Below are positions 9,665-19,668 of a stretch of DNA of 64,000 nucleotides, piece after piece. The notes beneath the pieces were generated by a model. That model saw nothing but the letters and a program-made list of their open reading frames with translations, was not told where the DNA came from and made no database searches. This DNA comes from Paragorgia papillata. Its lineage: Eukaryota; Cnidaria; Anthozoa; Scleralcyonacea; Coralliidae. The stretch is taken from NCBI GenBank assembly GCA_035771165.1, contig JAWNZC010000114.1, positions 671,001 through 735,000 on the forward strand, in the 5' to 3' direction. Position 1 is the stretch's first letter. Each line of letters starts with the position of its first letter. The position numbers and the translations under genes were made by a program.

Positions 9665-12600
9665 ATGACGAGCGAGACAGAAATGCAAGGAAGAAGGACC
9701 CGTTCTGTTGGCAAAATAACATCGTACGACGTCTATTTCTCCGGCGACGAGAGCAAACCAAGCAACGAAAGTCGATCTAGGAATTCACGTAAGCACTACT
9801 CTAGATTAAAAGTCAAACAGTACACATAAACGTGACACTTGTTGGAGTGCCAAACTATATATACTGATAGCTTGGGCTTAGAACACGTTCAACGTGTATT
9901 TGTCGTTCGGTCTAAAGCGGAAATGTTGTACAATTTTCTAAACGTTCCTCTTGTCTATATTATTCATAAAATTTATATATATATATATATAAATATATAT
10001 AACATACATACATATATTTTTAATTTGCCTATGTAAAGTGGTCCCCTTCTCTTCGTTCCATCCATCCTTTTTTCTCTTTCTTTTCTCCATTCCTTTATTG
10101 TTTCCCTCCTTCCTTCCCTTTCTCACTATTCATTTTTTATATTTCTTTCTTTTCATCCCCTTCCTTGTCTTCCTTTCATCCTATTTTTTCTTCTTTCTTT
10201 TCTTACTTTCATTCCTTTATTTTTATAATATCTCCTTTTTTAATCTGCATTTTCTTTATTGTTATTTAGCCCTCGAATATTCATCTCGTCGTCGATCACC
10301 CAAAGAATTGAGCAAACGAAATTTGATTACCAAACAAAGTCAAACTTCTGAAACTTTAAAATGGTAAGATTTCCGTCCACGTTTTCGTATGACCTTAGGC
10401 CTTGAAACTTAAATGTTGAATAGCAATCATTTGTCATTGGAAGGGTGAAAAAAGGAGGTAAAAATACAACTGTGCATTCTTCTCTAGGTTGTCTGAGAAT
10501 TACGAGTTAATCCAAGGAGTTTGTGTTCCCAGATGTGTCTTGTACACCCATTACTTGGATTTTTGCAAAAAGAGAAAATTTTCTCCTGCTGGCCCAGCCA
10601 CGTTTGGCAAGGTAAGGACACACTTATGTGGGTAAAACTATAGGGGCTAACGATTAAACGAAACAAAAAGATGACGTATTTTCCACCTGCTGAAAATGTT
10701 ACTATCTTTCGTTATATTAAAGCTTATACGACAACGATTTCCGAAGCTAACGACGAGGAGATTAGGAACGAGAGGACAGTCCAAGTAAGATTTTTGTATC
10801 TGCGCAGCAGATATATTGCTATCGTGTTGTGTGTTTGTTAACTTTTTGTGTAACCACTGACCTGTAGTGTGTGCTGTTGTGTAACTATAACCAATGCGCG
10901 ACGATTACATCAGGGCCAATCAAAGCTCAGAATTTTTTGGTGTCACCTACGAGCTGTCAGTTTGAACGATGGAAACAAGTATTTTTAATCCGATAGTGTT
11001 TACAATATTTCGTCCGGTAAAATCTTATAAGCTCTACGTGTAAAAATCTTATAAGATTTTTCGTAAGATCTTACAAGATTTTCCAAGATCACACAAGATC
11101 TTACAAGATCTTACAAGATCTTGACAAGATTCTCACAGTGGTGGGTTTGGCGCAGATACATGTACGCGTAGCGGACCTTTTGTTATAAGTTGACGGACCT
11201 GCGAAGGCAAGGTTTATCAAAGACAGTTATAGCTAGGTCATGTTCAGAAATTTATGAAGAGCTACGAGAAAGCAACAAGCCGCCCTCATGGTTATCTTAT
11301 GCTAGATCTAAAGCCTACAACGGATGACGATCATCGTCTCAAGACCAATGTTCTACCTGGAGAAAGTAACTCCACCCTGCAGCGGCAACTTGGTAGTTTC
11401 ATACAAAAGCAATCTTATCAGCAACCTCCGATCGTTAATGCCATACAGGTCCGTTTCAAACGTCAAATTTCTGCCGAGTCGAATTCTATTCTCAAAACAG
11501 GACGCCTGCGTCAGGTGTTCACTTGGACCACTGGAAAGTGCGGATCATATCGAAGGCTGAATGTGGTGGACACTTCACATTGGTGAACATATTTACGATT
11601 AAGAGTTAAGACAGTTGTCAGCCACAACTAATCACTGTTAAACTACATAGTCAGTCACTCTATTTCGAAATCTACCAACAATGTGCAAGAACACCTTGAT
11701 TAAAAGGCAAAGCTGTTCAACTTTTTGTCCAACTCCAAAAGCGAAAGGAGCAAAGAACTTGCAACATGCCTCACGGTCTCACTCATCACACGGCTAACAA
11801 CTCACCGGAAGTACGAAAGCGGAAGTAAAAAGTGCCAAATGCCAAATCGTGACACTCAAAAGGGGAAAAAAACCGGGCCGAAACCTAGACTCGGCCTATC
11901 ATAGGTAGCCTGGTACCCTGGCCCAATTTCAAAAGAAATATGGGCCAGGTAACCACTAATCTCATTTTCGCGTCATCAGGGCAAAATCCACTTATGACGA
12001 TTGCAGTTTTACTCATAGCCACTAAAAACGCGCGAAATTTCAACCAATAGGAAAGCAGAAGTCTTTAGTGGTTACCTGGCCCATATTCTTTGATTGGGCC
12101 AGGGGACCAGGCTATACCATAGGTAGCCCGAGTAATTATGAAAGCATTATAAAAAATATCCACTTTGAATTCCCTTTCCTTCTATATCTTCGTTGCGACT
12201 TGGGTTGCGACTGGTTACATTCGTAGTTTGAAACCGTCAGTAGCACCCAACTGAATTAATTCGACGTGCCGTGGTACAAATGCAATATACTTATTTATCA
12301 ACATTTGTACCTAGCGGTACAGGAGAAGTAACAATAGGACTCTAGGTCCCTTACAAGGTTATCCTCCTAAGGCCTAGGTGTTGGTTTTACGGAGGGAGGA
12401 AAACCGGAGTACCCGGCGAAAAACCCCCGAAGCACAGGAGAGACCAACTAAACTCTACTCACATGAGTCCCAAGCTCGACAACGGGGTCATTCCCAAGCG
12501 GTCACCCATCCAAGTACTAACCCCGTCCAACCGGGCTGAACTATTGGCGAGAGGCAGCGCCCTATAGCACACGCCACCCGTGTAAGATTAATCTCAACGA

Positions 12601-13728
12601 AGTGCAATATAATTATGCATTTTGTATCGTGTACAGATTCAAACAGAAAGTTCGGTTTTGCATTGCCAGGTTTGAACCAAAGGCTAAAGTAATGCCCAAA
12701 GTAAGATTATATTGTTCATTTTTTGAACACCCTTGCCACGACCTTCATGCCATGGTGATTCTGTCCATTTTTCTACATTTTAACAAGAATTTTTTCACTT
12801 TTAACTTTTCTGATATTGAAATGTTTCTAGATATCATTACTACGGTATCTCTATCAAGGAATCGTCTCCTTACTACCATTCGCTTTATTCAGGAAAAGGT
12901 CTAACGAGGTATCACGTATTACGGTGTGATTACTGTAATTGGGGCCACTTGGACGGCAAAAAGTAGTGATAAGTTTCTTACCGATTCAGTCGTTCATCTC
13001 TTTGAATTGTCTTTTATCTAAAGGCCTGGCCAAACGCTTTCAACATCGCATTCAACATCATTCAACATTGTTGAACGATGTTGAAAACACGAGTGGCCAA
13101 ATGAATTCAACATCGTTCAACATTCATGAATGACAATTAATTGAGGGCTACCACAAAAGCTGGAATCGACAATATCCCGCATGGCGCATGTCTCTGTTCA
13201 ACAAAGTTGAATGAAATGTGGCCAAATGCGTTCAATACCTTTCAACATTTTGAGAATAGCGTGTTGAACGAAAATTTGAACATGTTCAAATTTCGTTCAA
13301 CATCATTCAACAGGGGTGGCCAAACAAACGCTTTCAACATGTTGAATTCAACAATGTTGAACGATGTTGAATGAAATGTTGAAAGCGTTTGGCCAGGCCT
13401 TAAGGTTTGGTGGGTTGACTCTTCGGCTAAAATAACAGGAATTGTGATTTTTTGGTCCGTGTGCTTATACGTAATGTCACTGGTTTTCGTTTTCAACGTC
13501 GCCCCACTTACAGTAGTCCCATCTGTAAATTAATTTTGCTTGATATAGACTGGACACAAGAAAAGTTTGTGATTGTTATAGTACTGTTTACAGTAATAAC
13601 TCAACTATAGTTATTTTTTTTAGGTTTTCTGGAGCACAAACAACGAAAGAGGTTAGAATTTGTTTCATTAATTATTATAGCGGTCCCACTAAACATTTAA
13701 ACTCGATTTATTTATACTAGTCTAGAAA

Positions 13729-13759
<31 letters not shown>

Positions 13760-15740
13760 CGCTTCTCTTTATCAAAATCGGGCTCGGTGTGGAACTTTAT
13801 GCATTTGTTTAGTTTATTTACGCTTCTACCTGTTTTACCTAATAGGGAACGACAAGGAAATTTTGTTTTGACAAAAAAGGCGGGAATACTTTACCAGAGT
13901 TTCCAAAGGCGTCAGAAATGGTTCTTGACTCAAATATGTCGATAGAGAAGGTGAGTGCTAATGATGCCACTTAGTATTCAGTATTGGTTGATTTTTTCAG
14001 TTTCAAATTTGTTTTCCTATTTGTAGGTGGAAACATTTATTATTATGTACAGAACCCATTGCCAAAGAATGCTTGACACTATAATGAATGCAAATTTTGA
14101 TGAGGTGAGCTCGCTCATTCACTCACTATCAATTAGTAGACGAATAATTACCCGCGTGCAGACATTTAAGCTTATCTTTAATTTTAGGTTTATAAATTTT
14201 TACTTCATTTTTGGCAAGGAATGCCCGAACATATGGTACCAGTACTACAATGCAGTGCGGTCGTCGACGTCATTGCCGTCTGCGATTCACTACTTTACAG
14301 GGTAGGTAATGTATTTCCAGACTGGGTGCAGGTATAAAAAAAAAACACATTTACTAATTCACATTTCTTCTAATTTTTCCAGTCAATTTGTTATTTTTTA
14401 CAAAATTTATGTAATATTTAAAACACATGAGCATGCAGCAGTGTTTTATCAGATTTAAAACATAAGGCAATAACTGAATAGCTTAAAAAACGACCCACTC
14501 TCTAAGTTCATTGGAGTAGTAATTTTGAAAAATAACGTCTAAGCCGAAAAATCAAAGCTTTTAAATTAGGAGAATTTTTTATCAGATATACAATCACGAA
14601 CATGGTACTGATTTCCTTTGTTTTCCTCATGAATTAATGATTCTTGAAATAGTTTGATCGTGTGTATACTTGTTCTTTCACGACTTTCTGTTTTAGATTC
14701 TAAACGACATACTTGTACCTTCTTGTATTCAAGATATTCCAGACAGGTATTCATATGCAGTTTTTACCTTACATTTCTATAAAATAAGTTGCGTCTTACA
14801 CACGCTGTGATTTTTTCAAATAACAATTCTTTTGGCTGCCTCAATTGGTACTGCCCTAGACTGCCTCAACTTTCCCAGTACACTCTATTTCCTGTTTGAA
14901 ATGACATTTACGTTTCACTTATATTTCCTAGCTTAACTGCAGAAATCAAGGCTTTCGCTGTCACATTTGTGAAATCTTTGGAATCTTGTTTGGTTAACAC
15001 TCCAGACGTGTTGAAAAGTAAAAAACTCAGAGGTAATAATTTGACTTTGAGGTGATTGTATTTTGATTAAGATTTTGAACTGGTTAAACTTGTATCATTT
15101 TCATGTTTCAGTGGCCAAGAATTTTGTTCGATTATTGAATCGAAACATGACTTTCATAAATTTGGCTCAGGTATGTAACTTGTTGTTGATTTGTTGCTGC
15201 TGTTGTTGTTGTTGTTGTTGATGATGATGTTGCTTTTCCTGTTGCTGTTGTTGTTGATGATGATGTTGCTTTTCCTGTTGCTGCTGCTGTTGCTTTTCCT
15301 GTTGCTGCTGCTGTTGTTGTTGTTGTTGATGATGATGATGTTGCTTTTCCTGTTGCTGCTGCTGTTGTTGTTGATGATGTGTTGCTGCTGCTGTTGTTGT
15401 TGCTGTTGATGATGATGATGTTGCTTTTCCTGTTGTTGCTGTTGTTGATGATGTTGCTTTTCCTGTTGTTGTTGTTGTTGTTGTTGTTGATGATGTTGCT
15501 TTTCCTGTTGTTGCTGTTGATGATGTTGCTTTTCCTGTTGTTGTTGTTGTTGTTGTTGTTGATGATGTTGCTTTTCCTGTTGTTGCTGTTGATGATGTTG
15601 CTTTTCCTGTTGCTGCTGCTGCTGTTGTTGTTGATGATGTTGCTTTTCCTGTTGCTGCTGCTGTTATTGTTGCTGTTGATGATGATGATGATGTTGCTTT
15701 TCCTGTTGCTGCTGCTGTTGTTGTTGATGATGTTGCTGCT

Positions 15741-15771
<31 letters not shown>

Positions 15772-18170
15772 TTGATGATGATGTTGCTTTTCCTGTTGCT
15801 TTTCCTGTTGTTGTTGTTGTTGCTGCTTGATTTGGTTTCACTGTGCAGAATTTTGTGTCCTCAGAAACATCTTTTGTTTTTCTTCAATCTTGTTCAATTG
15901 TCGTTTACTTGTCGTGGATGTTGTTGTTGCTATTTCCTTTGATATCTTTCAGACGGCACGCCCAGTCTTCCTCAGCTACGAATTAATGTCTGGAATATTA
16001 TCGGAATTTCGTCGTCTGGACTTAAAGCGAATACTGAGCGAACTACTGTTTCTAACAGAGGAGACCAACATTCAATTACCAATATTATTATTGTGTAAGT
16101 AAATTAAAAGCTAAACTAGTGCTACTAGTGCATTTTTGTGTTTAAAAAAGGTATTTTTTAACAATAAGTAATAAGCATACACTTGTCTTCACTGCATGTT
16201 TTTACTCTTAATCTTTTTTCAGTTCTTCAAGAATTTGAAAACCTTTTGATTAAGCAAGCTCCGATAGAAGCGTATGCGGAATGGTTTGATAACATAGTCG
16301 ATGAATTTGTGCTCAAGGTAGTTCACGATTTTTAATTTTTTTTTTAAAGTCTAGTTTTGATTTGGTCGCGACGTATATATCATACACGAGGAGGAGTGTT
16401 TCATCAGGATATCCAAACACCTAGACGTTTGTTGAAAACCGAGGCGAAGCCGAGGTTTTTGAACAAACTTCGAGGTGTTTGGATATCCTGATGAAACACT
16501 CCTCCGAGTGTATGATATAGCATCTCAAATAAATCAGTATTTTAAGAGAAAATCAAGATGAAAGTTTGCTTAATTTATGTAATTTCTTCCTCCGATATCC
16601 AAACCACCGACACGGTACTGATTTCCTTTGTGTTTTCCTCATGAATTATTAATGATTTGAGATGGTGTCTTAACGGTCACGGAAACGAAGCATAGAAATA
16701 CATTGCAACGCTTCACCTCCGCGACCAATAAGATACCGTCGTAACCAAATGAAAAGCAGGCTTAGACCCCGTGTTTGTTCTTTCAAATAAGACAAACTTA
16801 ATTTTCGTGTCATAGACACTTTTTACTACTTTACATTCCTCTCATGAGTTAATTTTTGGTAGCTTTCCGTGTATCACAAAAACATTTCTATGGTAGTTTT
16901 TTTTATTCTCTGTACATTCCTCTCATGAGTTAATTTTTGGTAGCTTTCTGTATATCACAAAAACATTTCTATGATAGTTTTTTTTATTCTCTGTACATTC
17001 CTCTCATGAGTTAATTTTTGGTAGCTTTCTGTATATCACAAAAACATTTCTATGATAGTTTTTTTAATTCTCTGATATAGACGAAGACTTACAGCGCTCG
17101 TGACGATCTGGCCAAACGATCACAAATCTTTCTTACAAGTTGGTCTTTTATTACCTCTCGTATTCTGGAAGAGCTAACTCTAAGAAGTGCTTCCACGTTT
17201 GGTAAGCTTAAAGTGTCTATATGAAATGAAAATTAAGTTTGTCTTATTTGTAGGAACTCTTAAAAATGATAAAGTAACACCTTATACAGTTTTCCATATC
17301 TCAATTACCCTGGTCCCAGAGGTTCTTAGACTTGCTCCATTCTATTTTAGGCTCTTTTCAGTTGATCATAATGATGTTTGAGGAGTATATTCTTTTGATT
17401 ATTGAGAACCAAATGATTACCAAACTTGATTCCGAATTGAAATATGCACTCACGCGGCATTTAAGAAGAACAGGTACGACTTTACTCCATACTTGATTTT
17501 TTCTATTTCTATTCATAAATTATTAGATTGCTAGGCCCTGTTTACATGAAGCGGATTGACAGTCCAGTCGGATCGAAAAACGCGAGTGAAGTCAATCTGG
17601 GCACATGTTTACATGGAGAATCCGATCTGCTTGGAACATTGTTTTCGGTTTAGGAACACTATTTTCTGTGCTTCCCTCGATGTCTGCCATTTAGCACGAC
17701 ACGCACCAACTTTACTCATGCGTATCAAGTCATTTTCAAGTCAAACCGTGTTTAGATGAATCAGATTTGAGACATTCAAGTCTATCCTTGCCTGAATCTC
17801 AAGTCAACCCACTCCACTAGATCGAAAACTTTCAATCTTCTTCATGTAAACACAGCAAGGAGAAACAACATGGGGGATTTGAATTGAACACTCAATCCGC
17901 TTCATGTAAACAGGGCCTTAGACTAGCTTTTCTCTATTTTTTGTTTCTTATTTAGATTTAAGAGAGACAAAAGACGTTTCTGATGTCTATGAAACACTAA
18001 ATTCTGTACAGTGGAATCAAATCAAGCAACAACAGCAGCAGCAACAACAACAAGAACAGCAGCAGCAGCAACAACAGGAAAACCAACAGCCGCAGCAGCA
18101 ACACAACCACCACCAACAACAACAGCCGCAGCAGCAACAACATCAGCAGCAGCAGCAGCAGCAACACCAC

Positions 18171-18257
<87 letters not shown>

Positions 18258-19253
18258 CTACCTTACAATATGCAGCAAGAAATACAACATCAACTTCGCA
18301 GTTCTGATGGTACAGAACCTGAAATCTGCTACGAAGTTCAAGCTGGACAAAATGCTTCCGAATTTATAAACCGAGATCAAATGTTCTATCACCAAAATCG
18401 AACGGAAATTGGCAGTCAGCATGACAACGGTATATCTACTCTTAATCAAAATAGCGAATTTGCGGCCGGGAGTCTATACCCGGGGCTGAATAATGTATCA
18501 TCTGAATACTGCTATGACGAAGATATTACTCCCTCAGTACAAATGTTCACCTCTGTGTCTTCCCCAGGTTTGGTCTGCGGAGGGAAAGGATCTCAAACAA
18601 TAGACACTTCTTCCCAAAGGGAATCCTATATCAACGGGCATGTTTCAATGGAGCTAAATCCAAATGGCTTGGATAGTGTCTCACCGTGGAGAAATTCCTA
18701 TACCGGTAGTTTTGCAAAGGCTTATGGTCAGGATGGTAATCACGTGGTCGAGCACAGTCAAGATCATATCCAGGGTCAAGATCGTAACCATGGTTACCAT
18801 CAAGCTGATCAGAACCACAACCAAAGTTATGCTGTTCAACACGAAGTTGAAGGTCATCGTCAAGGTCACCACCAAGGTCGAGATCAAGGTTATCACCAAG
18901 GTCAAGGTCATCAGCAAGGTCAAGATCATTACCAAGGTCAAATACATGAACAAGGTCAAGGTCAAAGACATGAACAAGGTCAACTTCGAAGCCATCACCA
19001 GAGAGATGGTGATTCGGATGCTGATTGTAGCTTGGGTTATGGACATGTTTGTGACGGTTACTTGAATGACGACAGCGAGAGACTGGAGAGAAGTGACGTC
19101 GTGCATGGAACTCAAGAAAGCGGCAATCTCAGTCAGACCTATTCGTCTTTGTTTAACGCTAACAACAATTACAGCAGGAAAACTGTATTGCCTTCGTTTT
19201 ACCAGTTGAGTTCCCACCTGGTTGGTAACTCACAACTGGTTGCAAGATACTAA
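9665..19253 (+). CDS. RFX6: RFX-family transcription factor, RFX6 subfamily (17 exons)
   Basis: Winged-helix nuclear DNA-binding protein. Exons: 9665-9788, 10270-10363, 10488-10611, 10723-10784, 12831-12908, 13624-13651, 13846-13950, 14027-14104, 14188-14301, 14697-14746, 14932-15032, 15112-15170, 15953-16094, 16223-16317, 17081-17201, 17351-17473, 17956-19253. All are GT-AG and every phase agrees, giving 931 codons. DNA-binding domain about residues 73-146: [50 protein letters not shown]. Next comes [18 protein letters not shown], which points to RFX6 rather than RFX4. The central dimerisation region (about 206-499) has [12 protein letters not shown] and [16 protein letters not shown]. Residues 524-600 are a Gln/His tract; about 760-855 are HQG-rich. 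The ATG is the first after an in-frame stop. Vertebrate RFX6 acts in endocrine cell fate; the cnidarian role is unknown. Confidence 0.93.
11906..12115. mobile_element. Foldback element (TAGCCTGG ends)
   Basis: Arms of about 50 bp start TAGCCTGGTACCCTGGCCCA and close GGACCAGGCTA, including the pair GGGCCAGGTAACCACTAA / TTAGTGGTTACCTGGCCC. It lies in RFX6 intron 4 and has no coding capacity. Confidence 0.8.
12270..12583 (-). mobile_element. 5S rRNA-derived SINE
   Basis: On the minus strand the head reads AGCCCGGTTGG, GGTTAGTACTTGGATGGG, TGACCGCTTGGGAAT, which is the 3' half of eukaryotic 5S rRNA including an almost intact C-box of the internal pol III promoter. The body then contains GGGTACTCCGGTTTTCCTCC and ends in an AT-rich tail near 12270. 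The same GTACTCCGGTTTTC module occurs in the tRNA-headed SINE at 50908-51190. Confidence 0.8.
13021..13402. mobile_element. Foldback element with GTTGAA/TTCAAC core
   Basis: The ends are AAGGCCTGGCCAAACGC and the complement GCGTTTGGCCAGGCCTT. The inside is built from many TTCAACAT/ATGTTGAA blocks in both orientations. It lies in RFX6 intron 5. Confidence 0.85.
14425..14650. repeat. Degenerate tail-module element
   Basis: Contains AAAACACATGAGCATGCAGC, GTGTTTTATCAGATTTAAAA and the shared tail GGTACTGATTTCCTTTG...TCCTCATGAATTAATGA. Related copies lie at 24278-24550, 27675-27895 and 61372-61655. Confidence 0.6.
15183..15826. repeat. Intronic TTG/CTG/ATG trinucleotide satellite
   Basis: About 640 bp of TTG, CTG and GATGATG runs punctuated by regularly repeated GTTGCTTTTCCTGTTG. 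It sits in RFX6 intron 12 between exons 15112-15170 and 15953-16094. The reverse strand would read as CAA/CAG, the same composition as the coding Gln tract at 18027-18257 of this gene. Confidence 0.95.
16376..16662. repeat. Foldback element with tail module, copy 2
   Basis: Palindrome 16376-16519 starts TATATCATACACGAGGAGG and is followed by the same AGCATCTCAAA...TTTGAGAT tail as the copy at 2441-2725. The two copies differ at only a few positions plus a short loop difference (AAGCCGAGG), implying recent mobility. It is in RFX6 intron 14. Confidence 0.85.
16832..17073. repeat. 81-bp tandem repeat, three copies
   Basis: Units begin at about 16833, 16914 and 16995 with ACATTCCTCTCATGAGTTAA and contain ACAAAAACATTTCTATG. 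Copies 2 and 3 are nearly identical. The array ends eight bases before the acceptor of the exon at 17081, so the array supplies that exon's upstream intronic sequence. Confidence 0.9.
17534..17917. mobile_element. Harbinger-like MITE in RFX6 intron 16
   Basis: Ends GGCCCTGTTTACATGAAGCG and complement CGCTTCATGTAAACAGGGCC. Flanks are CTA and TTA, an imperfect 3-bp duplication. Similar in style to the elements at 28046 and 57073. Confidence 0.8.
18027..18257 (+). repeat. Coding CAG/CAA tract of RFX6
   Basis: Encodes roughly residues 524-600, almost all Gln with clusters of His and a few Glu, Asn and Pro. The 3' part is a pure run of CAA. It begins directly after the end of the conserved dimerisation region and is a likely site of length polymorphism. 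Confidence 0.95.
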
Positions 19254-19668
19254 ATAGACTGACGTTTTTATGTTGCCTCAACTACGATTTCAATCTTGTC
19301 TACTTATGCTCAGTTCTGACGCATACGTAGACATATTTAGCAAAAATTCGTAATAAGCTAAAGACCGTTGCATTTTACCATTTGTTGGACTAATCCATGG
19401 CTACTGCGGTTCTCATGTGGTTTTTCAATTGTTTTTTGTGAATATTCACAAGAGTTATTTAGTTGTTTTTTTGAAAGTATTAAAGCTGTTAAATTATTGA
19501 TTTAATGTATTTAAAAAATAAGTTGTGCCTGGTACAGCTACAAGTTCTTACACAGTTCGTTTTGCCTGCAGGTCCACACGAGATAGACCTGTCGATCTTT
19601 GTCTGGCAGTGCCTGAAACCAAAGGTTTCGAAGAAGCAGACTCGGTAAATGTATCAATTATTGTTTGA
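19254..19668. other. Convergent 3' intergenic region, with ATTAAA at 19479
   Basis: 415 bp separate the stop codons of RFX6 (+) and the membrane protein gene (-), so both 3' UTRs must fit here or overlap. ATTAAA at 19479-19484 is a plausible variant polyadenylation signal for RFX6. No other feature is seen. Confidence 0.5.

Larger units (their letters stand above)
10785..12830. other. RFX6 intron 4, repeat-bearing
   Basis: A 2-kb intron that interrupts the DNA-binding domain between GTRGQSK and YHYYG. It contains an AAGATCTTACAAGATC-type short repeat cluster at 11030-11135, a foldback at 11906-12115 and a 5S-derived SINE at 12270-12583. An open frame near 11254-11586 has no recognisable family. 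Confidence 0.7.

Noticed and set aside
11254..11586. 110-residue open frame in RFX6 intron 4
   Set aside because: Lies wholly in an intron, has an equally open overlapping frame, and shows no recognisable family.
12475..12560. Functional 5S rRNA gene
   Set aside because: Only the 3' half resembles 5S rRNA and it continues into a SINE body, so it is a derived element.
15167..15841. Long poly-Thr/Ala/Gln/His open frame opposite RFX6 intron 12
   Set aside because: Pure trinucleotide repeat translation; no splice or promoter support.
18681..19217. 178-residue minus-strand open frame
   Set aside because: It is the shadow of the HQG-rich RFX6 last exon, whose plus frame is joined in phase to 16 upstream exons.
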